A stretch of 35,738 nucleotides of DNA from a virus. Shown in pieces: positions 8,456 through 17,194 of the stretch. Both the position numbers and the translations under genes were made by a program. Location: the IMG/VR virus record IMGVR_UViG_3300023210_000107, positions 1 to 35,738 of that record; one strand, 5' to 3'. The notes under the pieces are model-generated. The model was not told the origin of the DNA and made no database searches. It was given only the letters and a program-made list of their open reading frames with translations. Each line of letters starts with the position of its first letter. Position 1 is the first letter of the stretch.

Positions 8456-10024
8456 TTATATGTAGTAAAATACTCCTACCGTTATGTTTATAGCATCTGT
8501 AGATTCTACAGTACCTCCGTCTGCAACTTTTAAAGTGAATAAGTAAGTTATATCTACTGTACCGTCGCCTTGATCAACAACCGTTGTTGGAGGTATGTTA
8601 TAAGCTTTTAGGTTTAATCCAACATTATCAGCGTCTTCTGTTATTATAATGTCATAATCTGACGTAGCTGTACCACCTCCAGGACCATTTACGTTTTTAG
8701 CTATGTTTATAGTAGTACTTCTCCCGAACGGACCACTGGAACCAACATCGACTGTAGCTGGTGAAGGACCTGTAACTAAAGTGCTTCCGTTATATGTTAC
8801 ACCAATAGGTATAGTCGTAACAGCCGCTACTGTGTTAATTGTAACAATTTGAGGTATACTATCTAAAACGCCGTCATTAACTTTAAACTGAAAATTATCG
8901 CTTCCAATACTATTTGCGCTATAAGTAACTTCGTTACTAGGCAATGTAAAAGGAACTGTTGTTATAGTTGTACCAGGAGGACTTTCTAAATTTGATGTAG
9001 GTAGTGAAGTTATTATATAAGTTAAAGCATTACCTTCAGCATCTGACCCAAATAACTGAATTAAAGCATCATGATTGTGTAATGCACTTACTGTTTGAGC
9101 TTCTGCAATAGGGGCAGTATTAGTGTCTGTTTGAATTACAGTCCATGTTGTAGGCAATGGAAACGGGCTTAATAAATCTCCTGTTAAGGTAAACGTATAT
9201 GTAACACCGCTGCCAGCTGGAAAAACAATATCAAAGAAATCTTCACCGCTTGATGGAATGGTACTACTATAATCGTAAATGTCAGATATGCCATTATTAA
9301 CCGTAAGATTCCAATTGGCATTTAAAATACCTAAAGCTGTAAATCTTCTAGTTTCTCCATTAGGATTAATTTCTCTGTTGGATATAGAGTAAGACCTAAC
9401 TTCCTCTGCTGCTACAGAAGGTAATTCAATAGCAGAGCCACTAACAGTTATAATATCACCCGTAACACTTGATGCAGGAAAAGTGTATTCAGTTGTAAAT
9501 GTAATTGAAGTTAATTGATTATTACTATTTAAAGTTTTCACATTCGAAATAGAGTAGTCACTTAACACCCCTGTGCTAATAACACACGTAGGCTCGTTTA
9601 GGAAATAATAACCCGGTGTAGCTTGTATGGTGCTAGTAAACACATTAGATGTTGTTCCATAAAAACCAGCTATATTTATTAAAGACGGCGCTGTACTGGA
9701 CGAAGCGTTTGTTAAATTCGCAGCGTAATTTACAGCTAAGCTTATAGTAACTGTTGTTGAAAATCCAGCCATACATATTGGTATTGACAAACTTGAAGTA
9801 ACTTGATATGCTGCTTCAAATGTTATTGTCATAAGAACGTCGTCTCCATTTTGAGCAAAGCTAATAGAGTCAACTGGAGAAGTTATTGTAGCTGAAAAAT
9901 CAGAAGCTGTTATAACAAACCCCTGTGCAGGCGACAAAGTTAGTACCGTAGTAGGTATCCCGTTCCCGTCAAGTATTTCGTAGTTTGCTTCTGTTACTGT
10001 AAAATTATCTATTACTGTACTCAT
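8456..10024 (-). CDS. Virion surface protein with cadherin/Ig-like domains
   Basis: I place the start at ATG 10024, giving 522 residues. An upstream ATG at 10099 would overlap the preceding gene by 71 nt and add a hydrophobic tail without likely function, whereas ATG 10024 follows that gene's TAA by 4 nt. The N-terminal half is Thr/Ser/Val-rich beta sequence in repeated blocks (for example LTLSPAQGFVITASDF). The second half has a clear cadherin/Ig-like repeat: NTAPIAEAQTVSA, then DAEGNALTYIITSLP, then DNFQFKVNDGVLDSIPQIVTI, the pattern of bacterial and phage adhesion domains. It is probably exposed on the virion and helps attachment to cell-surface glycans. Placement directly after the tail-barrel gene supports a tail or collar location. 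Confidence 0.8.
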   Translation of the reverse strand: MSTVIDNFTVTEANYEILDGNGIPTTVLTLSPAQGFVITASDFSATITSPVDSISFAQNGDDVLMTITFEAAYQVTSSLSIPICMAGFSTTVTISLAVNYAANLTNASSSTAPSLINIAGFYGTTSNVFTSTIQATPGYYFLNEPTCVISTGVLSDYSISNVKTLNSNNQLTSITFTTEYTFPASSVTGDIITVSGSAIELPSVAAEEVRSYSISNREINPNGETRRFTALGILNANWNLTVNNGISDIYDYSSTIPSSGEDFFDIVFPAGSGVTYTFTLTGDLLSPFPLPTTWTVIQTDTNTAPIAEAQTVSALHNHDALIQLFGSDAEGNALTYIITSLPTSNLESPPGTTITTVPFTLPSNEVTYSANSIGSDNFQFKVNDGVLDSIPQIVTINTVAAVTTIPIGVTYNGSTLVTGPSPATVDVGSSGPFGRSTTINIAKNVNGPGGGTATSDYDIIITEDADNVGLNLKAYNIPPTTVVDQGDGTVDITYLFTLKVADGGTVESTDAINITVGVFYYI

Positions 10025-10028
10025 GGCA

Positions 10029-13000
10029 TTAAGGTTGATTATTAGTAAAACATGAAGGATCCGCGAAAATACGTACTTTAAACTGAGTAACGTTAACATC
10101 TCCTGTGATTGTAGTAGGCTTACCTATTCCTTGAACAGAAAATTCAGTTGTGTCTATATTATCTACTGTAGTAGCATCTCCTTTTATGTTGTTGTAGTAT
10201 TTTCCTTCTTTGTTTATAAATTCAGGTATGGTTCCACTTTGTAAGTTGGTTTTTGTGCTACTAACCCACCATCCAGGCGTTGAAATAACACTTGTAGGAT
10301 TTGGCCCACCATTAGATTTGATAGTTTCTATCTCGCTAATTGAATAGTTTATGCCATTATAAACACCACTAGAAATGCTATACACATTACTTTTAGCGGC
10401 AGTGCCTGTATAATTTATTGTTTTAAATCCTTTTACAGAAAGAGGGTTTTCATTAGATATCAGAGTTAAAGTGCTTTGATACTGAACTCCATAAAAGTTG
10501 TTGTACAAATCATTTTTACCATGCTCATAAATCAATCCTCCCTTAAAGGTATAAAATTTTGTATCTATAGATATGCCGTTTTCTGGAATATATGATTTTC
10601 TACTAGACCATCCGTTTATGCTTTCAGAAAAAGACAATGTAGTTTTTAAACCATACTTATCAGACCATTCGTTAGCTAAGCTATTTAGCGTTAAATTATA
10701 TGTACCATTATCGTTATTATAGCAACCTAGTATCTTATTATTTAAAGGAAGATTGTCTTGAAAGAAATCATCTAATCCGTAATTACTGATTGGTGTTACC
10801 CCATCCATAGACAGCCTAAGTACTTTTCCTTTCGCATTATCTGTAAAGTAAACTCTATAGCCATAATTTGCAAAAGATTCCGGGTTTTTACCAATACCAA
10901 ACATTCCGAAGCTTGAAGGTATTATAGCTTGACCCAAAACTCTATTAGCAGCAGTTAACTGAGAATTCCCATCTGCATTGTATATTGCATCCTTATCTGC
11001 TAGTATTTTAACCACCTTATCCTCGCAAAATGCTAACAAATCTGTTTCTCTAGCAAATAATTTCTGAATAGGTCCACTCTGGGGATCTAATGATTTAGTT
11101 ATAGCTTCTGCTTGTATAAATTGATTTAATTCATTTAATCCAGAAATTGAATTAAAAATACCTGAAAATATAAGATTATTTCTTAAATACTCTTCTTCGT
11201 AAGGAGTGTCTAAGACAGCGTTTGCTTTCGTTCCCGCGCTTATATAAGGAGCATTAAAATCATCTCTAATTCTATTTGATTCTACACCATTACCAAAAGA
11301 ATAGCAGTTGAACCAAGGGCTTGTGTGTTGATTATTGTATTGAGCTATCGGCAAAGCGTTTGATATTTCATAATAAATATCTAACTCTGCTTGCTCTGCT
11401 GGTTCTGTTTCGAATATAGCTGGATTAATTGATGATATTTCACCTGAATCTACTTGTTTTAGAATATCTATAGTAACACTAGGCTCACCTATTCCATTAT
11501 AAATTTCAACACCGTCAACAAAAACACTGTTACCTCCAGACGCTTGGTTTATTTGCCAAGGAGAAATCGACGCCTCTAATGGCTTGTCTAGCCTTACATA
11601 AGACCTTACATAGGTTGATCCACTTGTTTGTTCAAATTCGTGTATATATAGAATTTCATAAACGGTTGGGTGAGTCGAAAACCTTATTTTTGCCCCTACA
11701 TTGAAGGCATTACCGAATTCAGCAGAACCAACGCTCGTTAATTTTCTTTCAAAAACAAAATCCCAAGCTTCGCATGAATCGTAAGGTATTTGACAAAGAC
11801 TTCCAAAAGCACCCGTATCATTTGGGTATTGAGTTTGCATTCCTCCGAGATTCCTATTAGTATCTATATATAGCCTAGTATTGCTACCAATCTGAGTACC
11901 TGCGGCATTTTGTAACGGACCACCACCCCCAGAGAAAATTTGATACCTATCAGAGCTAAAGTCCAATCGAACTATAGTAGTCGAAGCAGGAATATATTCT
12001 TGATTAGGAGTAAAATTATTCATTAAATAATTACTCTTTTCTAGCCTTACAAAAAATCTACCTTCGTATTGCCCTTTTCCTAAAGCTTGAAAGTCCTCAG
12101 CTATTTCAATTCTATTCTCAATGCTTACTAATGCAGAGTTTGGTATTGTAGGATCAGTGTATAGGAAATTAATATCTGTTGTAAAAGGAGGTGAGATATT
12201 TACCTTAAGTTCTGTGTGGCTTCCGGTTTGATCCGTTTCTACATTTGTTATTTCGTAAAACTGACTTTGATTAGTTCCGCTAGAAAACCTAACGTATTTA
12301 CTTGTCTGCCAAAAAGCCAACGTTGCATCGCTAACACCACTGTTTCCTGATTCGTTGTTTATTAAAAAAGTGCTATATCCAGGAACTGGTGTTGCTCCAG
12401 GTATTTTCCATTCAGCCTGTGTTCCGCTACCAAATTGTATATCAAAAGAATAGTCTTTGGAAGATTCTACTCTTTTAGTTTTCCTTAATTCTAAAGGGGC
12501 TTCCGGTTTTTTAGTTAATACCTTAAATTTATTTTGAGGGTAGTTTTTAACAGCTAAAGAAGAGTCATTTTGCTTCTTTAGTATTAAAAAATCACCTTCT
12601 TGAACTTTGTTTGTTTCTGCAGAAGGCATAGATATCCATACGCTTTCTCCATCTTCGGATTCATATAACCTGTCCGCTACTACATTATAGTAAAAAGCAG
12701 ATGGGTCCTTTATAAAAAACTTAAATGTTTCAAACATCTCTGTTCCGTCAGGATTCTTTGGGCTGTATGAAGATAATTTTACTTTTATAGAATTAGCTGT
12801 GTCAGACAATTCATTCGTAAGATCTAAAACCCCTGAAGGATCCGTGAATACAGGCGTTTCTCTTCCATATTTGTCTTTAAAAACAACACCTATTTGATAA
12901 GTTCTAATTGATTTTATAGACTTGTAAGGTTCTCCTACGTTTAGTATAGGGTTCGGATCAATTAAAGTGTTTACAGAGTCGAACTTTAAGCTAGAGGATA

Positions 13001-14585
13001 CATTATAATTTTGCAAATAGTTTCCATAAATTATTCTATTAGATATAGCTTCTTGGGATTTTGCTTTCCTAGGCACGTTATCCCAAGGCCTAAGTATCTG
13101 ATTAGAAGGCAGTAGTGAATATATTAATTCACTAATTACTTCAAACACTGTACCAAGCGATGTATTTACTATGTCAACACCTGTTGCTGACGAAGGTGTT
13201 AATGAATTATCTTTAGCTATTATATTTATTGTTTGTGTTGCAAAAACAGTTATTGTCTGGCTTTCATTTTTTGTGTTTAAAAAAGTAAAATTAACAGAGT
13301 TTGCACTATTGTTTGTTATTTTATGATCAATATAGTTTATATTTAGGTCTTCAGGAGATAAGCTTTCTACTTTGTAAATAGCGTTTACCCCATCTTGCTT
13401 GTACAATATGTCTAACTCTTCCACACCTTTAGGCAATGGTGAGTCAAAACCTCCTAGTACAATTCTTTTCACACCGTTGATCATACCCTTATTCCATCCG
13501 TTTTTTGCATTGTATTCAAAAGAGCTCGGCAAAAAGGCTACCTCGGAAAAAGGAGAAAATGGGGAGTATTGATTGTCTGTATATTTGTACCTATATCCAA
13601 ACCTTGGAAATTTTAATTCAAAAAGTATTTTAGAACCTTGTATATCTACTTGATATGTAAAACTACCGCTAACTAATTCCGCTGTACCACTTTGCAACAC
13701 TCCATTTAACACTGTGCCTCCATTGGTTATAGAAACAACACTTATGATGAAGGAATATATATCAGGTTCGCCGTCACTATCTATAGGAGCGTAGCCTTCA
13801 GAGCTATCTAGGTCGCATGTGAACGATAGGATGTCTCCTGCGTTAGCGTTTATAGGAGAACCTAAGTTTATAGCTAAGGATGTTCCTGGTTCAACAGAAG
13901 CACCAATCGCTCCGCTTGTAACATTGTCTGTAAAATTATATACCGCAGAAGTTGTAGTGCTGCCTGTTCCTAAGTTGTCACTAAGGGTCAAACTAGGCGC
14001 CGTGAGTGGCCCTGGCTTTATAACAACAACATCGCTTTCAACAAAATCTCTCCCATATATCTGGGAATGAGTTAAAAAATTAGGAGTTGAGTTTTTCCAG
14101 TTTTTTATGTTTATGCTTTTAGGTTCTTCTTGATTGTCTGTCCAAAATAAAAGATCTTCAATTATATTTATACCTGTTATCAAATAATCTTCTGAAAAGT
14201 TAAGTACACCTTGGGTATCAACAATTATAGGCTTTATAATACTTGTATTTTTGTCGTACTCCGCTACAACACTTGCTGTGTCAGACGCAATAAACCAATA
14301 CACTTTTTCATCGACGTTATCTGCAATCGACCCAATACACACTGGATTCGAAAGTGAATCTATATAGTCACTGCTCCACTGATTATATGTATTAGTAGAA
14401 GCATTGAACGATTTGTTTTTTAACTCGAAATTTCCTTTTATATTTTCTATAGCGCCAGTGTCAGAACCTTCTGATGAGGAAATACTTATGTTAAGAGCAT
14501 CTCTGTACTGTCCGTTGGGTACAAGTCTCTCATCAAGATCTTTGTTCATTTTCCCTCCGGTAAATGTATGTATAAGTTCTGCCAT
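10029..14585 (-). CDS. Giant tail-barrel / stabilization ('muzzle'-type) protein, 1518 aa
   Basis: The N-terminus carries FTGGKMNKDLDERLVPNGQY followed by RDALN, which I recognise as the signature of the tail stabilization protein of crAss-like and related Bacteroidota podoviruses. The rest is long, beta-rich and rich in Asn, Ser, Thr and Tyr, as expected for propeller and barrel domains. In the phage phiCrAss001 structure the comparable large protein forms the muzzle that closes the tail. It follows the ring-protein genes directly (5-nt gap), consistent with a place at the tail tip. The length is within the range I expect for the family. The family call is fairly secure; the exact structural role is inferred from relatives. 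Confidence 0.85.
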   Translation of the reverse strand: MAELIHTFTGGKMNKDLDERLVPNGQYRDALNISISSSEGSDTGAIENIKGNFELKNKSFNASTNTYNQWSSDYIDSLSNPVCIGSIADNVDEKVYWFIASDTASVVAEYDKNTSIIKPIIVDTQGVLNFSEDYLITGINIIEDLLFWTDNQEEPKSINIKNWKNSTPNFLTHSQIYGRDFVESDVVVIKPGPLTAPSLTLSDNLGTGSTTTSAVYNFTDNVTSGAIGASVEPGTSLAINLGSPINANAGDILSFTCDLDSSEGYAPIDSDGEPDIYSFIISVVSITNGGTVLNGVLQSGTAELVSGSFTYQVDIQGSKILFELKFPRFGYRYKYTDNQYSPFSPFSEVAFLPSSFEYNAKNGWNKGMINGVKRIVLGGFDSPLPKGVEELDILYKQDGVNAIYKVESLSPEDLNINYIDHKITNNSANSVNFTFLNTKNESQTITVFATQTINIIAKDNSLTPSSATGVDIVNTSLGTVFEVISELIYSLLPSNQILRPWDNVPRKAKSQEAISNRIIYGNYLQNYNVSSSLKFDSVNTLIDPNPILNVGEPYKSIKSIRTYQIGVVFKDKYGRETPVFTDPSGVLDLTNELSDTANSIKVKLSSYSPKNPDGTEMFETFKFFIKDPSAFYYNVVADRLYESEDGESVWISMPSAETNKVQEGDFLILKKQNDSSLAVKNYPQNKFKVLTKKPEAPLELRKTKRVESSKDYSFDIQFGSGTQAEWKIPGATPVPGYSTFLINNESGNSGVSDATLAFWQTSKYVRFSSGTNQSQFYEITNVETDQTGSHTELKVNISPPFTTDINFLYTDPTIPNSALVSIENRIEIAEDFQALGKGQYEGRFFVRLEKSNYLMNNFTPNQEYIPASTTIVRLDFSSDRYQIFSGGGGPLQNAAGTQIGSNTRLYIDTNRNLGGMQTQYPNDTGAFGSLCQIPYDSCEAWDFVFERKLTSVGSAEFGNAFNVGAKIRFSTHPTVYEILYIHEFEQTSGSTYVRSYVRLDKPLEASISPWQINQASGGNSVFVDGVEIYNGIGEPSVTIDILKQVDSGEISSINPAIFETEPAEQAELDIYYEISNALPIAQYNNQHTSPWFNCYSFGNGVESNRIRDDFNAPYISAGTKANAVLDTPYEEEYLRNNLIFSGIFNSISGLNELNQFIQAEAITKSLDPQSGPIQKLFARETDLLAFCEDKVVKILADKDAIYNADGNSQLTAANRVLGQAIIPSSFGMFGIGKNPESFANYGYRVYFTDNAKGKVLRLSMDGVTPISNYGLDDFFQDNLPLNNKILGCYNNDNGTYNLTLNSLANEWSDKYGLKTTLSFSESINGWSSRKSYIPENGISIDTKFYTFKGGLIYEHGKNDLYNNFYGVQYQSTLTLISNENPLSVKGFKTINYTGTAAKSNVYSISSGVYNGINYSISEIETIKSNGGPNPTSVISTPGWWVSSTKTNLQSGTIPEFINKEGKYYNNIKGDATTVDNIDTTEFSVQGIGKPTTITGDVNVTQFKVRIFADPSCFTNNQP

Positions 14586-14590
14586 TTAAT

Positions 14591-15508
14591 TTAGTGTTTA
14601 ATCCACTTGGATTGGTTTCTCATTACTTGTGCAATCAATTCAGATTTTAATTGAGATAATCTAATTTTAGCGTTTCTTCTCGCTGCTGCTAATTCTCTTT
14701 TATGCCTAGCTACTAAATACTCTTGCGTATTTGCTCTAGTAGAAAGTATAGCGTAAAGTATGTACTTGTATATAGCGTCTACGGCAAACTTGTGAACAAC
14801 CATGTCTTCATCTGAACCTAGACCATCGCTTATGTATTTTAATGTTATTAGCTTTCCTCTAAGATCAGAGCTAAACCTAACTACGCCATTTGCGTTATCT
14901 ATATAAAAAGTACCATTTGCTTGAGCTAATTCCGAATCTAAACCGTATCTTCTACCGTAAGCATAAAGCCCTAGTAGATCTGGATTGTTTATATTGAATG
15001 CACTATTAGCATTAGAAGCTCCACTTGTAGATCTTTCATTCCATCGCTTTAGAGTTTCTGACTTCTCGGCTTTTAAAATGTTACCATTTTGATCGAACGT
15101 GTATTCATAATCTGTATCCTGAAGCGGCGCACTAGGATTACTAGTTATGTTTGTTCTATATATAGGTCTTTCAATACCTTGAGTATCTGTCCATGATAAC
15201 TTAGTGAAGTTAACATAATCTTGTGGCAGCACAAAATATAAACCAGGAGGTACGTCTATTTCGATAGATTTATCTTGAGGGAGCATGTCAAAGCTAAACT
15301 CTTGAATAGCGCGCATAGCATGAAATTGCACATCTGTTCTTTTTACTTTTGAAATATTCTTATTCTCACCAACATAAGCTACCATAAAGGTATTTATGAT
15401 ATCATTAATAGGTACAAATTGATAACTCCCGTAATCTTCATCGTGACTATCCCAAATGCCGTCAGGACCTAAGTAGTATTCTTCCTGTGTTTTATCTATA
15501 AGTCCCAT
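14591..15508 (-). CDS. Tail tubular / ring protein, 305 aa
   Basis: The sequence YYLGPDGIWDSHDEDYGSYQ, then FVPINDIINTFMVAYVGE, then KVKRTDVQFHAMRAIQEFSF matches the conserved start of the crAss-like tail tubular (ring) protein, related in role to P22 gp4-like head-tail adaptors. The C-terminal third is helical and basic (HKRELAAARRNAKIRLSQLK), as expected for a part that packs against the portal or the neighbouring ring. It lies 5 nt upstream of the tail-barrel gene and 3 nt downstream of another adaptor-type gene, forming a compact neck cassette. It is expected to form a twelve-fold ring under the portal. The alternative is a different adaptor in the same neck. Confidence 0.85.
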   Translation of the reverse strand: MGLIDKTQEEYYLGPDGIWDSHDEDYGSYQFVPINDIINTFMVAYVGENKNISKVKRTDVQFHAMRAIQEFSFDMLPQDKSIEIDVPPGLYFVLPQDYVNFTKLSWTDTQGIERPIYRTNITSNPSAPLQDTDYEYTFDQNGNILKAEKSETLKRWNERSTSGASNANSAFNINNPDLLGLYAYGRRYGLDSELAQANGTFYIDNANGVVRFSSDLRGKLITLKYISDGLGSDEDMVVHKFAVDAIYKYILYAILSTRANTQEYLVARHKRELAAARRNAKIRLSQLKSELIAQVMRNQSKWIKH

Positions 15509-15511
15509 ATA

Positions 15512-16261
15512 TTATGATTTTTCTTGTTGGTTATTTTGAGCGCTCATCCCTGCTGCTACTTGATACATTTGAACATCTTGTATGGATAATCCAGCGAATT
15601 CTAATATTTTTGTAACTAGCTCCGTTTCCTCTGATGGATGTAATTCAAAATCAGTTGACGTAGTAGAATCGTATAGCGCTTCCCCAAAGACCATTTGGTA
15701 GCCCCACGACGCTTTAGCTGGTTTTCTAATGTAATTGCACTTAACATCATTTGAAGTCACTTCAGTGGCTCCGTATACCTTGTAACCTGAAGTACTAGCT
15801 ACGAATACGGGTCTTGAGTTTGTTGGTTTTGTCATTCCTGATTGAGCTATGTATAAATATTCATTATAATTTATACGCTCCGCTTCTACAGGAACTTTTG
15901 TTGTAACCACTGTATTTGGTGTTGGGTACAATGATTTTGTAGTAATTGTATTCTCGTAAATTATAGATCCTATTCTATACAGATTAGCAGGTGGGTTCCA
16001 ATGGTTATTAGACCACGCCATGCTTGCGGTAGTTTCAAATATGTTTATTTTTTCGTTAAGGATGTTAAGCATGTCTGAGAATTCAGTATCATTACCTGGG
16101 ATTCTTCCGAACTGGTTAATATCATAAAAGTATTGTTCAAATATATCTAATTGTGCTTGGTTAGCAAATAGATTAAATTCTTGAGGAGTAACATATCCTC
16201 TTTGCTCTTTATTAAGTATCGCTAATACCCTTTGATATACAGTATCTATGCTTACAGCCAT
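15512..16261 (-). CDS. Head-tail connector / ring protein, 249 aa
   Basis: The N-terminus (VYQRVLAILNKEQRGYVTPQ, then EFNLFANQAQLDIFEQYFYD) is helical and resembles a head-tail connector family common in Bacteroidota phages. The middle is beta-rich and the C-terminus returns to helix with a Gln-rich tail. Position between capsid genes and the tail tubular protein supports a role as one of the stacked neck rings. No catalytic motif is seen. The leader contains a hairpin at 16285-16312 followed by A/T-rich sequence up to the start codon. Confidence 0.8.
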   Translation of the reverse strand: MAVSIDTVYQRVLAILNKEQRGYVTPQEFNLFANQAQLDIFEQYFYDINQFGRIPGNDTEFSDMLNILNEKINIFETTASMAWSNNHWNPPANLYRIGSIIYENTITTKSLYPTPNTVVTTKVPVEAERINYNEYLYIAQSGMTKPTNSRPVFVASTSGYKVYGATEVTSNDVKCNYIRKPAKASWGYQMVFGEALYDSTTSTDFELHPSEETELVTKILEFAGLSIQDVQMYQVAAGMSAQNNQQEKS

Positions 16262-16284
16262 AATTTATTTTTTAATTATTATAA

Positions 16285-16312
16285 TAATAGGCCACCTCTC
16301 GATAGCCTATTA
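16285..16312 (-). other. Intergenic hairpin between the 261-aa and 249-aa genes
   Basis: TAATAGGC at 16285-16292 and GCCTATTA at 16305-16312 form a perfect 8-bp inverted repeat with a 12-nt loop. It begins 13 nt after the 261-aa stop codon and is followed on the minus strand by an A/T-rich tract. It could be a weak terminator, an RNA stability or processing element, or a structure separating expression of capsid and neck genes. Confidence 0.45.
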
Positions 16313-16324
16313 CTACAAAGGTGA

Positions 16325-17110
16325 CTATTTAAGTCTCTTTTCTATTGCTTTATATATTTCCATACCTTCATCGGTTTTAAAGAATGCTGCTAATGCAGAG
16401 TATGGGTGTTCGTCAAAAGGCACTGTCATTACTTTTCTACCACTCTCTCCGTATGTAAATGTTCTTTGATCCGGCGATAAAGTCAATATATTAGCTTCTA
16501 CGGCTTTCGCGCCAAAGCTTCTTAATTGCACATTGTCGTCTTGAGCTAAGTCCATAAACAACTGAGGTTGGTTTCTAGCAAAAACTAGTACATCTCTTTT
16601 TAATTCTGTGGATGTTAATTCGTTAACTTTCTCTCCAAGCTCAACTCTTAATATAGCTTCAGCTTCTTCAATAGGAAGATTTTTTGCTAAATTTAAAGCG
16701 GCTAGTTCGTATTCAATCCAATCTGCTTGATTTTGAGCAATTTGTACAGGCTTGTATTCTTCAATAATTCCATCTGCGGTGTATGGGTGATAGATCGATA
16801 ATAGTTTTTGTAAAACAACATCCTCTTTATTTACCCTTAGCATACCATCTCTAAATACAATTCTACCTAAAGTAACCTGCCCTTTCTGTTCGTCTACGAA
16901 ACAACTTTTTTGATTGGTTGCATATCTTAATTCTCTTTGATATCCAGCGTCTTCGTCAAACCACAGTAATGCTTTTTTTGAGCTGTGCGCTGTTGGCACT
17001 GTAAACACTAAAGGCTTTTTACCTCTAGTTAACTCGTATAATCTATCTTTGATGATCCAATCATCTTTCTTTGGAGCTTCGCTCACTTTTGCTTTTGCTT
17101 TTACAGCCAT
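16325..17110 (-). CDS. Capsid-adjacent structural protein, 261 aa
   Basis: The N-terminal 20 residues are Lys/Ala-rich and probably flexible. They are followed by a beta-rich block (KKPLVFTVPTAHSSKKALLW onward) and then a helical, acidic region (WIEYELAALNLAKNLPIEEA). I do not recognise a named family, but proteins of this type sit next to the major capsid gene in related phages. The gene is flanked on both sides by hairpins (16285-16312 and 17147-17173), suggesting its transcript level is set apart from the capsid message. Candidate roles are a capsid auxiliary protein or a head-completion protein. No enzyme motif is visible. Confidence 0.75.
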   Translation of the reverse strand: MAVKAKAKVSEAPKKDDWIIKDRLYELTRGKKPLVFTVPTAHSSKKALLWFDEDAGYQRELRYATNQKSCFVDEQKGQVTLGRIVFRDGMLRVNKEDVVLQKLLSIYHPYTADGIIEEYKPVQIAQNQADWIEYELAALNLAKNLPIEEAEAILRVELGEKVNELTSTELKRDVLVFARNQPQLFMDLAQDDNVQLRSFGAKAVEANILTLSPDQRTFTYGESGRKVMTVPFDEHPYSALAAFFKTDEGMEIYKAIEKRLK

Positions 17111-17146
17111 AATATAATATAATATAAATGTTAATAAGAGTAATAA

Positions 17147-17173
17147 TTACCCCCGTAGTTTCAACGAGGGTAA
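17147..17173 (-). terminator. Hairpin downstream of the major capsid gene
   Basis: TTACCCCCG at 17147-17155 pairs with CGAGGGTAA at 17165-17173, giving a 9-bp stem with one mismatch and a 9-nt loop. It begins 22 nt after the capsid stop codon and is followed on the minus strand by T/A-rich sequence, though not a clean U-run. It could act as a leaky terminator or as a 3' stabiliser of the abundant capsid mRNA. Confidence 0.5.
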
Positions 17174-17194
17174 GAATTACATTAATTTAATCTA

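Noticed and set aside
10022-10099. Upstream start for the cadherin/Ig-like protein
   Set aside because: It would overlap the tail-barrel gene by 71 nt and add a hydrophobic segment; ATG 10024 follows the stop closely.
16285-16323. A pseudoknot formed by CACCT/AGGTG and TAATAGGC/GCCTATTA
   Set aside because: The second loop would have no free nucleotides to cross the helix, so the two stems are more likely mutually exclusive; only the 8-bp hairpin is kept.
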